Assembly (NCBI GenBank): GCA_050633445.1
Contig: JBOEGN010000029.1
Coordinates: forward strand, 1-64,000
Direction: 5' to 3'
DNA from: Thalassobius sp050633445
GTDB taxonomy: Bacteria > Pseudomonadota > Alphaproteobacteria > Rhodobacterales > Rhodobacteraceae
DNA length: 64,000 nucleotides
Under the pieces are notes generated by a model. That model was not told the DNA's origin. It did no database searches and was given only the letters and a program-made list of their open reading frames with translations. Below are positions 8,939 to 17,984 of this stretch, one piece after another (position 1 is the stretch's first letter; each line of letters opens with the position of its first letter). Made by a program: the position numbers and the translations under genes.

Positions 8939-8969
8939 TGCCCCTGATTTGGCCAAAAAGGAGTACCAC

Positions 8970-9785
8970 ATGAAGTGGATGCGAATACTGAACGACGGGC
9001 AAGAGGTCTGCGGCTTGCTGGAAGGCGACGAGATTGCGCTAACAGACATCTGTGATCTTGACGGGGTTTTGTCAGGGAAACCTTGGGCGAAAACCGGCCA
9101 GCGTGTGAATGCGGCTGCGGCCTCGGTTCTGGCGCCGATCTTGCCACGCAATATCATTTGCGTGGGCCTGAATTACTATGACCACGCGCTTGAATCGAAC
9201 ATGGCCGTGCCCGAAACCCCCATGATTTTCGCGAAGTTCACCAATACCATCGCCGGGGATATGTCGCAGTTTTCATGGATGGACGGTGTGACTGATAAGA
9301 TAGATTACGAAGCCGAACTTGGCGTCGTGATCGGGCGCGAAGCCTCGAATGTGTCAGAAGAACAGGCGATGGAGCACGTCTTTGGCTATGTCGTGGCCAA
9401 CGACCTTTCGGCGCGGGATGTGCAGCTGGGGGATGTGCAATGGGTGCGCGGCAAAAGCTTTGACGGCTCGTGCCCCATTGGTCCGGCTTTGGTGACCAAA
9501 GACGTGGTTTCGGATGTCCATAACTTACGGATAACGTGTCGCGTAAACGGAGAAACGGTGCAGGATTCAAGCACCTCAAAAATGATCTTCTCGGTTGGCA
9601 ACGTCATCTCGCATCTTTCGAAAACCATGACCCTGAAACCCGGAGATCTGATCCTGACCGGAACCCCGCACGGTGTCGGGCAATCCCGGCCCACCCCTTT
9701 GTTTCTGAAACACGGGGACGTGGTGGAGGTCAGCATCGACGAATTGGGAACCCTTACGACCCACATCGCTGGTGCGGTGTCGTAG
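8970..9785 (+). CDS. Fumarylacetoacetate hydrolase (FAH) family protein
   Basis: A 271-aa FAH-superfamily enzyme. Residues 60-265 form the FAH domain with the metal-binding DYEAELGVVIG (Glu-x-Glu pair), NDLSARDVQ, and the substrate loop GKSFDGSCPIGP and TGTPHGVG. Members hydrolyse or decarboxylate beta-keto or 2-oxo acids (fumarylpyruvate, acylpyruvates, 2-oxohept-3-enedioate). The start at 8970 is set by AAGGAG at 8958-8963; the longer frame from 8949 lacks such a site. It is the last intact gene of the ABC operon and is followed by an SDR remnant. Confidence 0.88.
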   Translation: MKWMRILNDGQEVCGLLEGDEIALTDICDLDGVLSGKPWAKTGQRVNAAAASVLAPILPRNIICVGLNYYDHALESNMAVPETPMIFAKFTNTIAGDMSQFSWMDGVTDKIDYEAELGVVIGREASNVSEEQAMEHVFGYVVANDLSARDVQLGDVQWVRGKSFDGSCPIGPALVTKDVVSDVHNLRITCRVNGETVQDSSTSKMIFSVGNVISHLSKTMTLKPGDLILTGTPHGVGQSRPTPLFLKHGDVVEVSIDELGTLTTHIAGAVS

Positions 9786-9798
9786 ACTGGGGGGAGCC

Positions 9799-9960
9799 AT
9801 GAACGCGTATGATTTGGATGGACGGTTCGCGGTCGTGAACGGAGGCGCAAAAGGGCTTGGTGTTGCATGGGCTCCCGTGGAGCGGCTTCGCTGACCCGAG
9901 GATACCGGCGCCTGGGTCGGCTGGATGGGGCGCGGGGAATGTTCGTCCTCGATTTGTGCA
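9799..9960 (+). pseudogene. Short-chain dehydrogenase remnant
   Basis: A good ribosome site (GGGGAG, 9791-9796) precedes an ATG opening MNAYDLDGRFAVVNGGAKGLG, which matches the start of an SDR gene (beta-1 strand then the glycine-rich turn). After 31 codons a TGA (9892-9894) stops it. The next in-frame residues, including DTGAWVG, can still be read as the remains of the second SDR strand. About 200 residues of the family are missing. The gene appears to have been deleted between here and the next promoter, leaving the 5' end as the operon's tail. Confidence 0.65.
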
Positions 9961-10046
9961 AAGAGCAACATTTCCGGCGGGCGACCTACTAACCCCGACT
10001 ATGGGCAAGGCGAATGCGAAAAAGGGAACGGAAAAGAAGCTAAAAT

Positions 10047-10058
10047 TGAAACGGTTCA
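10047..10058 (+). promoter_or_regulatory. LacI-type operator of the CoA-transferase operon
   Basis: An exact TGAAACGGTTCA copy flanked by A/T-rich sequence, 99 bp upstream of the CoA-transferase alpha start. It implies a separate, co-regulated promoter for the second half of the catabolic block. No convincing -35/-10 pair could be fixed by eye. Confidence 0.7.
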
Positions 10059-10157
10059 ATATGTGTTTAACACGTCCTGCTTCAAGAACGGCCCCCTCAT
10101 TTTGGAGAGGGCAATGACCGGAGCGTCCACAGACATGGAACGGCTGTCGAGGAAACA

Positions 10158-10838
10158 ATGATAGACAAATTTTCAAATAGTGTCGCCGAGGCGATTGGCC
10201 CAATTCAGGACGGATCGACCGTCTTGATGGGGGGCTTTGGCGCCGTCGGGCAGGCGGATCAGCTTATCGAAGGGCTGATCGCGACCGGCGCAAAAGATCT
10301 GACAGTTGTGGCGAATAACGCGGGTCACGGCAAAGTTGGCTTGGCGCGTTTGCTGGAACAAAAACGGGTGCGCAAGCTGATCTGCAGCTTCCCGCGCATC
10401 GCGGGCTCGACAATTTTTGAAACGCTGTACGAGGCGGGCGAGCTGGAGCTTGAACTGGTGCCTCAAGGCACTCTGGCCGAGCGGATGCGCGCAGCGGGGG
10501 CGGGTATACCGGCCTTCTATACGGCGACATCGGTGGGCACGCCCCTGGCCGAGGGCAAGCCAACCATCGAGGTCGACGGCAAAACCTATGTGCGCGAAAA
10601 TGCGTTGTATGGCGACTTGGCGCTGGTCGAGGCCTGGACCGCAGATCGTTGGGGAAATCTGACCTATCGGCAATCGGGTCGGAACTTCAATCCGGTGATG
10701 GCGACCGCTGCACGGCAAACGGTCGTTCAGGTCCACAAAATGGCCGAGCTGGGCGAGATCGACCCAGAAGCCATCGTAACCCCAGGGATATTCGTGGATC
10801 GCATTATCCATATTCCGCAAAAGGAGTGGGACGTATGA
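10158..10838 (+). CDS. 3-oxoacid CoA-transferase, subunit A
   Basis: Alpha subunit (226 aa) of a family I CoA-transferase of the SCOT/PcaI/AtoD type, which moves CoA from an acyl-CoA donor to a free carboxylic acid. It shows the N-terminal DGSTVLMGGFGAVGQADQL, a CoA-binding region NNAGHGKVG, and the later GNLTYRQSGRNFNP segment typical of the subunit. The stop TGA overlaps the subunit B start as ATGA, so the two are made together. The acceptor acid is unknown; succinyl-CoA is the usual donor. Confidence 0.9.
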   Translation: MIDKFSNSVAEAIGPIQDGSTVLMGGFGAVGQADQLIEGLIATGAKDLTVVANNAGHGKVGLARLLEQKRVRKLICSFPRIAGSTIFETLYEAGELELELVPQGTLAERMRAAGAGIPAFYTATSVGTPLAEGKPTIEVDGKTYVRENALYGDLALVEAWTADRWGNLTYRQSGRNFNPVMATAARQTVVQVHKMAELGEIDPEAIVTPGIFVDRIIHIPQKEWDV

Positions 10839-11512
10839 CTTCTCCTGCGAAATTCTTACCTGAAAACGTCACGGCGCGCGGTCGCGATCAGATCGCTGCG
10901 CGGATCGCGCAAGACATCCCCGAAGGTTGGTTTGTGAACCTCGGAATCGGGGTGCCCACATTGATCGCAAACCATGTCCCCGAGGGCCGTGAGGTCATTT
11001 TCCATTCCGAGAATGGCATTCTTGGGGTCGGCGAAGCCCCCGCAGAGGGTGAAATTCAGCCATGGTTGGTGAATGCGGGCAAGCAGCATGTCACCCTTGT
11101 CGACGGCGGCTCGTATTTTCATCACGCGGACAGTTTTTCGATGATCCGGGGCGCGCATTTGGATCTGTGTGTGCTGGGTGCTTACGAGGTTGCCTCGAAC
11201 GGGGACATCGCCAACTGGATCACGTTGGATCGCACCAAAGCGCCCGCCGTCGGCGGCGCGATGGATTTGGCTGCCGGGGCGCGGCGTTTGTGGGTGGCCA
11301 CGGATCACCTGACCCGCGACGGGGTCTCCAAACTGGTTGCGAACTGCACCTACCCCCTGACCGCGCCCGGACAGGTGCAACGGATCTATACCGATCTGGC
11401 CGTGATCGACGTGACCGAGGACGGGTTTCTGGTCACCGAAATGGTCGACGGGCTGACGTTTGACGTGCTCCAGGATCTGACCAATGCGCCATTGAAATGG
11501 GTGGCGGAATGA
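10835..11512 (+). CDS. 3-oxoacid CoA-transferase, subunit B
   Basis: Beta subunit (225 aa) of the same CoA-transferase. The catalytic Glu lies in HSENGILGVGE near residue 50, and the conserved LGIGVPTLIANHVPEG precedes it; GGAMDLAAGARRLWVATDH and the C-terminal VTEDGFLVTEM are standard. The start at 10835 is chosen because it overlaps the subunit A stop and gives the family's normal N-terminus; the frame stays open upstream to 10649 without support. The stop overlaps the next ATG. Confidence 0.9.
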   Translation: MTSPAKFLPENVTARGRDQIAARIAQDIPEGWFVNLGIGVPTLIANHVPEGREVIFHSENGILGVGEAPAEGEIQPWLVNAGKQHVTLVDGGSYFHHADSFSMIRGAHLDLCVLGAYEVASNGDIANWITLDRTKAPAVGGAMDLAAGARRLWVATDHLTRDGVSKLVANCTYPLTAPGQVQRIYTDLAVIDVTEDGFLVTEMVDGLTFDVLQDLTNAPLKWVAE

Positions 11513-12165
11513 AGCTGCATTGGTCCCCTCGTTCCCCCTATGTGCGCAAGGTCATGATCGCAGCCCAGGAATTGGGCGTTGCCGATCAGATTGAAACCGT
11601 TCGCACGCAGGTGGATTTCGTGAGCTATGCCGAGGCGCTTTCCCCCGACAACCCGTTGGGAAAACTGCCGACGCTAGTTCTGGAAGATGGCCGTTCGCTG
11701 TTCGATTCTCGGGTGATTTGCGAGTATTTGGACGCGATTGCGGGGCAGGGCCGTCTGTTTCCTCAGGCCGTGCATGTCCGCTTTGAGGCCTTGCGTGACT
11801 TGGCGCTGGGCGATGGTCTGGTTGATGCGCTGATGATGCGCCTGATCGAGCGGGTGAAACCCGAGCCCAGGCAAAGCCCGGACATTCTGCACGCCAACCA
11901 CCGCAAATGCCAAGCCGTGTATGACCACCTGAATGCACAGGCCTCGACACTGGCCAAACGACCCTTTCACATCGGGCATATCGCGATCGGAGTCGCGCTG
12001 GGCTACGCAGATTTCCGGTTTGCGGATGACGATTGGCGCAACGGCCGGCCCGCGCTGAGCGACTGGCACGACGGTTTCATGGCGCGCCCATCTGTGTTGG
12101 CGACCCCTGTCATTGATGACTCTGAAAATACTCAACTTTCCAGCGAAGGAGCGCACGCGACATGA
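11509..12165 (+). CDS. Glutathione S-transferase family protein
   Basis: A 218-aa GST-fold protein. The N-terminal thioredoxin-like domain opens MKLHWSPRSPYVRKVMIAA, has the cis-Pro segment GKLPTLVLEDG and the glutathione-contact FDSRVICEYLD. The alpha-helical C-terminal domain follows from about residue 85. In this pathway a GST could isomerise a maleyl-type double bond (as maleylpyruvate or maleylacetoacetate isomerases do) or detoxify an electrophile; the sequence does not decide. Start and stop both overlap neighbours by four bases. Confidence 0.85.
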   Translation: MKLHWSPRSPYVRKVMIAAQELGVADQIETVRTQVDFVSYAEALSPDNPLGKLPTLVLEDGRSLFDSRVICEYLDAIAGQGRLFPQAVHVRFEALRDLALGDGLVDALMMRLIERVKPEPRQSPDILHANHRKCQAVYDHLNAQASTLAKRPFHIGHIAIGVALGYADFRFADDDWRNGRPALSDWHDGFMARPSVLATPVIDDSENTQLSSEGAHAT

Positions 12166-12974
12166 CGGCACAACAAGACAGGATTCGTTCCGACATCTGC
12201 TGGAGCACACCCGACCAAATCCATGTACATGGCCTGAGCCTGCCAGACGAAATCCTGGGGCAGATGAATCTGGGTGATATGGCCTTTTTGCTGCTGATGG
12301 GACGCAAGCCAACCGATCAGGAATCCAAGGTATTCAATGCGGTTGTCATTACCCTGGTCGAACATGGCGTCACCCCGTCGGCCTTGGCCACCCGCCTGAC
12401 CTATGCCGCCGCACCCGAAGCTTTGCAGGGAGCCGTCGCGGCCGGTTTGTGCGGTCTGGGCAGCGTGCTGGTCGGCAGTATGGAGGGAGCGGCGCGACTG
12501 CTTTACGAAGCTGTGGAGCGCCTTGAAGCCGGCGAAACCGAGGCAGTCATCGCCACGGATATTGTTGCCACAGCAAAGGCCGAAGGCCGGCATCTTCCCG
12601 GTTTTGGGCATATGATCCATCGCCCGGTCGATCCAAGAACCCCCCGCCTGTTCCAGATCGCAACCGAGAACGACATGGACGGTCGTTACGTGTCGATGAT
12701 CCAGGCCATCCACGCGGCGATGGAACAGGACAAGGGCAAACGGATCACCCTGAACGCGACCGGTGCGCTGGCGGCTTTGTGCTGTGAATTCGACCTGCCC
12801 TGGACCGTCGTTCGGGGCATCGGCGTGATGGCGCGCTCGATCGGTTTGGTTGGCCACATCCTCGAAGAAACCCGACAGCCGCTGGCGTTCAACGCCTGCG
12901 TCGACATCGAACGCAGCGCCACGCAGCACCATTTTTCCCCCAAACACCAGACTGCCGAAGGATCTACCTCATGA
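12162..12974 (+). CDS. Citryl-CoA lyase-like protein (citrate synthase fold)
   Basis: A 270-aa protein homologous to the C-terminal catalytic part of citrate synthase, of the kind annotated as citryl-CoA lyase. The active-site region reads LPGFGHMIHRPVDPRTPRLF near residues 145-165, with conserved His and Asp-Pro-Arg. Full citrate synthases have about 430 residues, so this is the short lyase form. It would split (or form) a citryl-CoA-like branched hydroxy-acyl-CoA into acetyl-CoA and an oxo acid. Operon overlap with GST before and the dehydrogenase after supports a shared pathway. Confidence 0.75.
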   Translation: MTAQQDRIRSDICWSTPDQIHVHGLSLPDEILGQMNLGDMAFLLLMGRKPTDQESKVFNAVVITLVEHGVTPSALATRLTYAAAPEALQGAVAAGLCGLGSVLVGSMEGAARLLYEAVERLEAGETEAVIATDIVATAKAEGRHLPGFGHMIHRPVDPRTPRLFQIATENDMDGRYVSMIQAIHAAMEQDKGKRITLNATGALAALCCEFDLPWTVVRGIGVMARSIGLVGHILEETRQPLAFNACVDIERSATQHHFSPKHQTAEGSTS

Positions 12975-14010
12975 GCACCGTTTCCCTTGGAACCAGAGAT
13001 GAATACAACGATATCCGCGATGCAGTTATTGCGCTGTGCCAAAGATTTCCGGGCACCTATTGGCAGGAAAAAGACGCCGAGCGCGCCTATCCGACCGAAT
13101 TTATCAATGCTCTGACCGAGGCGGGGTATCTGGGTGCCCTGATCCCCGAAGAATACGGCGGCGCGGGCCTGCCAGTTGCCGCGGGCGCTGCGATCCTAGA
13201 AGAGATCAGCCGCTCGGGGTGTAACCCGACGGCGGGCCACGCGCAGATGTACATCATGGGCACGATCCTGCGCCACGGCAACGAAGAGCAAAAGAAACGC
13301 TATCTGCCCAAAGTCGCCTCGGGCGAGTTGCGTTTGCAGGCCTTCGGTGTCACCGAACCCACCAGTGGCACCGATACCACATCGCTGAAAACCTTCGCGC
13401 GGAGGGATGGCGATGACTATGTGATCAACGGTCAGAAAATCTGGACCAGCCGCGCCGAGCATTCCGATTTGATGCTGTTGCTGGCGCGCACGACGCACAA
13501 GGCTGACGTCAAAAAACGTACGGATGGTCTGTCGGTCTTTCTGGTCGATATGCGTGAAGCGCTGAAAAACGGCATGACGATCCGCCCGATCCGCACGATG
13601 CTGAATCACTCGACCACCGAGGTGTTCTTGGACGACGTTCGCGTCCCGGCGGAAAACCTGATCGGAGAAGAGGNNNNNNTGGCAAGAACCAGGGTATTCA
13701 ATTCCCGATGGCGCGCGCCTTTGCCAACACCCGCGCCGCGCAGTTGATGGTCGAAGAGGCCACGCGCCTGTTCGAAGACGGCAAAGACTGCGGCGCCGAG
13801 GCCAACATGGCCAAAATGCTCAGTGCGGATGCCTCGAACGAAGCGGCTAATATGTGCGTTCAAACCTTCGGTGGGTTCGCCTTTGCAGAAGAATATGATG
13901 TCGAACGCAAGTTCCGCGAGGCACGGCTCAGTCAGGTTGCGCCGGTCTCGACCAACCTGATCTTGTCCTACATCGCAGAACATGTGCTGGGCCTTGAGCG
14001 CGCGTATTGA
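12971..14010 (+). CDS. Acyl-CoA dehydrogenase (interrupted by an assembly gap)
   Basis: FAD-dependent acyl-CoA dehydrogenase. The N-terminal half runs to the NNNNNN at 13674-13679 and includes the FAD/substrate motifs LQAFGVTEPTSGTDTTSL and INGQKIWTSRAEHSD. After the gap the frame shifts by one relative to the first half and continues GKNQGIQFPMARAFANTRAA to GGFAFAEEYDVERKFREARL. Between LIGEE and GKNQG the family normally has about 50 more residues, so the gap is probably about 150 bp longer than drawn, and the frame change is an assembly effect rather than a mutation. A gene finder would split it. Confidence 0.88.
13674..13679. other. Assembly gap (N run) inside the acyl-CoA dehydrogenase gene
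   Basis: Six N characters stand for unresolved sequence of unknown true length. Family comparison suggests roughly 50 codons are missing here. Confidence 0.95.
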
Positions 14011-14012
14011 TC

Positions 14013-15149
14013 ATGGCTCAGACAGGTGCATTAGACGGGTTATTGGTGGTCGCGTTGGAACAGGCGGTGGCGGCCCCTTATTGTTCGCTTCGCTTGGCCG
14101 ATGCGGGCGCGCGCGTCATCAAGATCGAACGCCCCGAGGGCGATCTGGCCCGTCATTACGACAGCGCCATTGAAGGCGAGAGCGCCGCGTTTCATTGGCT
14201 CAACCGGGGCAAGGAAAGCGTCATTCTGGACCTAAAACACAGCGATGGGGCCATGGCTCTGCGCCGGTTGCTGTCCAAGGCGGACGTGTTTTTGCACAAT
14301 CTGGCCCCTGGTGCTGTCGACCGGCTTGGCTTCGGTCCCAAAGTGCTGCGGGCCGAGTTTCCGCGGCTCATTTCCGTCGCGATCGCAGGCTATGGAAGCG
14401 ATACGCCGATGGTGAAGGCCAAGGCCTATGACATGCTGATTCAGGCCGAAAGCGGTCTGTGCAGCATGACCGGCACGCCCGAGGTCCCGTCGAAAACGGG
14501 CGTGTCGGTCGCTGATCTGGTGGCGGGGATGAATGCCCATGCGCTGATCCTCGAAGCTCTGATCGCGCGTCAGAAAACGGGGATGGGCCAAGATTTAGAA
14601 GTGACGCTGTTCGACGGTATGGCTGATTTCATGACGCACCCTCTGGTGCTGTATGAACGCGAGGGCGTGGTGCCCGGCCGTCACGGGCTGGCGCATGGTG
14701 CAATCTATCCCTACCGCACGCTGACCTGTTTGGATGGGGAAATCTTGATCGCCGTTCAGAATGCTCGGGAATGGAGACGGTTTTGCGCGGATATCCTGGG
14801 TCTGCCGGACCTCGCGGATGACCCGCGCTTTGCGACCAACGAGGCACGGGTTCGAAACCGCGCCCTGTTGGATCGGCTGATCGAGCCTGCCTTTGCCGTC
14901 CTAAGCTGCGCCGCCGCGAAACGACAGCTGGATGACGCCCAGATCGCGAATGCCAAACGGTCTGAGATTGCGGATTTGCCCCAGCATCCCGCGTTGCGCC
15001 GGATGGAGGTGCCCCTGCGCGATGGCGGCGTTCTTGGGCTTCCCCGACCAGCGGGTCGCGACATGCCAATCGGTCGTCCGGCACCCGCTTTGGGGGCGGA
15101 CACGGACCGAATCCTAAATGAATTTCACGCCATGACTGCGGAGAATTGA
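14013..15149 (+). CDS. CaiB/BaiF family (class III) CoA-transferase
   Basis: Class III CoA-transferase, 378 aa, transferring CoA between carboxylic acids through an aspartyl-CoA intermediate. The N-terminus (VVALEQAVAAPYCSLRLADAG, then VIKIERPEGDLAR) and FHWLNRGKESVILDLK are diagnostic, and the catalytic Asp lies in VSVADLVAGM near residue 168. ATG at 14013 is preferred, two bases after the dehydrogenase stop; a TTG at 14007 is an alternative. A second CoA-transferase in the same operon implies that two acids, or two positions of one diacid, are activated. Confidence 0.88.
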   Translation: MAQTGALDGLLVVALEQAVAAPYCSLRLADAGARVIKIERPEGDLARHYDSAIEGESAAFHWLNRGKESVILDLKHSDGAMALRRLLSKADVFLHNLAPGAVDRLGFGPKVLRAEFPRLISVAIAGYGSDTPMVKAKAYDMLIQAESGLCSMTGTPEVPSKTGVSVADLVAGMNAHALILEALIARQKTGMGQDLEVTLFDGMADFMTHPLVLYEREGVVPGRHGLAHGAIYPYRTLTCLDGEILIAVQNAREWRRFCADILGLPDLADDPRFATNEARVRNRALLDRLIEPAFAVLSCAAAKRQLDDAQIANAKRSEIADLPQHPALRRMEVPLRDGGVLGLPRPAGRDMPIGRPAPALGADTDRILNEFHAMTAEN

Positions 15150-15150
15150 T

Positions 15151-15957
15151 GTGAATACCGTATTGAAAGACCACAACGACACCTTGCTGATCGAACGACC
15201 CAGCGAGCACGTGTTTCAAGTCACATTTAACCGGCCTGAACGCCGCAATGCGATGAACACCGCGATGGGGCGTGATTTGCTGGAGTGGTTCGAGACCCTG
15301 TCTCTGCAACCAAATCAAGCCCGCTGCGTGGTGCTGACCGGGGCGGGCGACAAGGCCTTCTGCGCGGGTGGCGATCTGAAAGAGCGCAACGGCATGACGG
15401 ATGATCAATGGGTCGCGCAACACTTGGTATACGAGCGTTTGACGCGTGCGATCCTGTACTGCCCGGTGCCTGTCATCGCGGCGGTGAACGGGGCGGCTTT
15501 TGGTGGTGGCACTGAATTGGCCTCGAACTGTGATTTCATCTATGCGGCTGCGTCGGCGCGATTTGCGCTGACGGAAACCAGCCTGGGGATCATGCCCGGA
15601 TCGGGGGGTACACAGCAGCTGTCGCGCGCCGTCGGGATGCGGCGTGCCAAAGAATTGATCCTAAGCGCCAAACCTTTTTCTGCCCATGAGGCCGCCGAAT
15701 GGGGGCTGGTGAACAAGGTCTTGCCAGACGAAGAGCTGATCCCCGCAACGCTCGAGGTCGCCCGATCCATCGCCGGCAATGCGCCCATCGCGACGCGGCA
15801 GGCCAAGCAATCCATTTCTCGCGGCTATGACATGTCTATCGGCGACGGTCTGGCCTTCGAGATCGAGGCCTACAACCGCATGATCCCCACCGAGGACCGA
15901 CAAGAAGGTGTGCGCGCCTTCAACGAAAAACGCTCCCCCGAATTCAAAGGACGATAA
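15151..15957 (+). CDS. Enoyl-CoA hydratase/isomerase (crotonase) family protein
   Basis: Crotonase-fold enzyme, 268 aa, GTG start directly after the preceding stop. The oxyanion hole Ala-Gly motifs are FCAGGDLK and NGAAFGGG. Both catalytic glutamates of true enoyl-CoA hydratases are present (GGGTELAS and FALTETSLGIMPG), so hydration of an enoyl-CoA made by the upstream dehydrogenase is likely. The C-terminal AFNEKRSPEFKGR is family-typical. Co-transcribed with the lyase that follows after one base. Confidence 0.87.
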   Translation: MNTVLKDHNDTLLIERPSEHVFQVTFNRPERRNAMNTAMGRDLLEWFETLSLQPNQARCVVLTGAGDKAFCAGGDLKERNGMTDDQWVAQHLVYERLTRAILYCPVPVIAAVNGAAFGGGTELASNCDFIYAAASARFALTETSLGIMPGSGGTQQLSRAVGMRRAKELILSAKPFSAHEAAEWGLVNKVLPDEELIPATLEVARSIAGNAPIATRQAKQSISRGYDMSIGDGLAFEIEAYNRMIPTEDRQEGVRAFNEKRSPEFKGR

Positions 15958-15958
15958 A

Positions 15959-16891
15959 ATGAAAGAAAAGGTCATTCTTCGCGAGGTCGGCCTGCGGGAC
16001 GGGCTTCAGATGGTTGCGCAAGTCCTGTCGACAGAACGCAAACTTACCTGGATTCAAACCGAAGCCGAGGCGGGTGTGCGCGAGATCGAGGTGACATCCT
16101 TTGTTCCGCCAGCCGTGATCCCGCAGTTCGCGGATGCGGTCGCGGTATCGCAAGGGTCCGAAGGGATCGCTGGGCTGACGCGCGCGGCGCTGGTGCCCAA
16201 TCTGAAAGGCGCGCAACGCGGCTTTGACATGGGTCTGGAGAAGATCAATTTCGTGGTCTCGGCCAGTGAAACCCACAACCAGGCGAACGTCCGGCGCACC
16301 AGCGCTGAATCCGTCGAAGAATTCCGCCGGATCGTCGCCGAACGGGATGCGCGCGGATTGCGTGGAAAGGTGGCCTTGGGCTGCGGGGTCGCCACGTCCT
16401 TTGGCTGCACCTTGCAGGGGGATGTGCCCGAAACAGCGGTGTTGGGCATTTTCGAAGCGCTATTGGATGCTGGCGCCGACGAGGTCGGGCTGGCTGATAC
16501 GGTGGGCTATGCGAACCCAGCCCAGGTGGCGCGCCTGTTTAAGGCCGCGCTCAAGATCGCCCAGGATCGTCCGGTGACCGCGCATTTCCATGACACCCGC
16601 GGGCTGGGGATTGCGAACCTTCTGACCGCGCTTGAGGTCGGAATCCGCCGCTTTGACGCGTCGCTGGCAGGGCTTGGGGGCTGTCCATTCGCACCTGGGG
16701 CGACCGGGAATGTCACCTATGAAGATTGCGCTTTCCTGCTGGAAACAGAGGGCTTTGAAACCGGTGTCGATTTCGACAAACTGTTTGCGCTGCGCCGTAT
16801 GGTGGAAACCTGGCTTGACGGGGAAACCTTTATGGGTGGGGTCTATCGCGCCGGTCTGCCCAAGACGTTTGGCAACATATCCGCAGCTTAG
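15959..16891 (+). CDS. Hydroxymethylglutaryl-CoA lyase family protein
   Basis: DRE-TIM-type lyase of the HMG-CoA lyase family, 310 aa. Catalytic Arg lies in EVGLRDGLQ (residues 8-16), metal-binding His in HFHDTRGLG, and the mobile-loop Cys in the signature GLGGCPFAPGATGNV. It would cleave a 3-hydroxy-3-branched acyl-CoA into acetyl-CoA and an oxo acid, the expected last step of this pathway. ATG at 15959 follows the hydratase stop by one base; the longer frame inside that gene is not used. It ends one base from the converging LacI gene. Confidence 0.88.
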   Translation: MKEKVILREVGLRDGLQMVAQVLSTERKLTWIQTEAEAGVREIEVTSFVPPAVIPQFADAVAVSQGSEGIAGLTRAALVPNLKGAQRGFDMGLEKINFVVSASETHNQANVRRTSAESVEEFRRIVAERDARGLRGKVALGCGVATSFGCTLQGDVPETAVLGIFEALLDAGADEVGLADTVGYANPAQVARLFKAALKIAQDRPVTAHFHDTRGLGIANLLTALEVGIRRFDASLAGLGGCPFAPGATGNVTYEDCAFLLETEGFETGVDFDKLFALRRMVETWLDGETFMGGVYRAGLPKTFGNISAA

Positions 16892-16892
16892 G

Positions 16893-17936
16893 TTAGCCCT
16901 CGGCAATGGATCCACGAAAGTTGATCCGCGCCTCACATTGCACGAAGGCGCGGGCGCTATCCTCGCCGCTCATACGTGTCGACAGCAAATCCCAGGTCAG
17001 ACGCGAGATTTCTCGGGTTGGCTGCTGGATAGCGGAAAGCGTGGGCCAGGCCGCTTCGGCCCAGTCCGGTTCCTCGGTTGACAGCAACGAGATATCTTCG
17101 GGGCATTTCAAACCCAACTCGCGGAAGGTGATGTAGGCCCAAGCCGAAAGCCTGCTGCTGCTGGCGATCAGCGCAACGCGGCCTTTTTGGGCTTTCATCA
17201 GTTCGCTAAGCGCACCCGTTAACGAGGCGCGATCAGTGTCGCATTTGTGGACGACCAGTTGGACATCTTCGTCACTTTCGGCGATGGCCTCTCGGACACC
17301 GGCGATATTCTCTTGTATGACCGCAAAGTTGGGGAATTGGCTCACGAGGATGATCAGCCGGTGCCCGGTCTCAATGAGGCGTGTGGCGGCCTTGCGATGC
17401 GCGTCCCGAAAGTTGACCTGCACCCGGTCAAACTGAGTTGTATCATTGCCGATTGAATTGATCAGGACTGTCGGCATTTTTGAATCGTGAAGCAGTTGTA
17501 GAACGCGCTGGTGTTGCTGTGTGGGAACCAAGATCGCGCCACTGACGCGGCTGGCGATCAACTGCTGAACCCGGGCAAGCTCCAGCTGCGAGCTATGCCG
17601 CGTGTACACCTGAAGGAGTTCATAGTTGGAATTGACCGCCCTTTGTTCCAACGAATCCGCAAGCGACATAAAGTTCGAGGATATTCCGTAGGGCAAACAC
17701 AGGCCTACCACCGGAAACCTTTGTCCTCTCATGCCGCGTGCCAACATATTGGACGAAAATGCCAGTGCCTTGATGGACGCTTGGACCTTCTTGCGCGTCT
17801 TATCGGACACGACCCCGCGGCTATTCAACACGTTGGAGACCGTCCCAACCGAAACCCCAGCATGTTGTGCCACGTCTTTGATCGTTGCTTGGCGATTGTT
17901 TTGTAGGGGAAGGGGTGCTGATTTCTTACTGGGCAA
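16893..17936 (-). CDS. LacI/GalR family transcriptional regulator
   Basis: A 347-aa LacI-family DNA-binding protein. The helix-turn-helix is TIKDVAQHAGVSVGTVSNVL (residues 18-37), the hinge helix region FSSNMLARGMRG follows, and residues 72-340 form the sugar/effector-binding periplasmic-type domain. The same 12-mer found before the ABC, CoA-transferase and TctC operons lies 49 bp upstream of its start (17985-17996), so it probably represses itself and those operons. The effector is likely a pathway acid or CoA-linked intermediate. It converges head-on with the HMG-CoA-lyase-like gene with one base between. Confidence 0.9.
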   Translation of the reverse strand: MPSKKSAPLPLQNNRQATIKDVAQHAGVSVGTVSNVLNSRGVVSDKTRKKVQASIKALAFSSNMLARGMRGQRFPVVGLCLPYGISSNFMSLADSLEQRAVNSNYELLQVYTRHSSQLELARVQQLIASRVSGAILVPTQQHQRVLQLLHDSKMPTVLINSIGNDTTQFDRVQVNFRDAHRKAATRLIETGHRLIILVSQFPNFAVIQENIAGVREAIAESDEDVQLVVHKCDTDRASLTGALSELMKAQKGRVALIASSSRLSAWAYITFRELGLKCPEDISLLSTEEPDWAEAAWPTLSAIQQPTREISRLTWDLLSTRMSGEDSARAFVQCEARINFRGSIAEG

Positions 17937-17984
17937 TCTTGAGCTTCCTAATGTTGGCGAGCCGCTAGGCTTGTTTTGGGCAAA

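Noticed and set aside
7622..9157. Long minus-strand frame (about 510 codons) across the MBL, epimerase and FAH genes
   Set aside because: It spans three genes with clear motifs on the plus strand and has no recognisable domain.
11592..11603. Operator-like TGAAACCGTTCG
   Set aside because: It has two mismatches to the 12-mer and lies inside the GST coding region.
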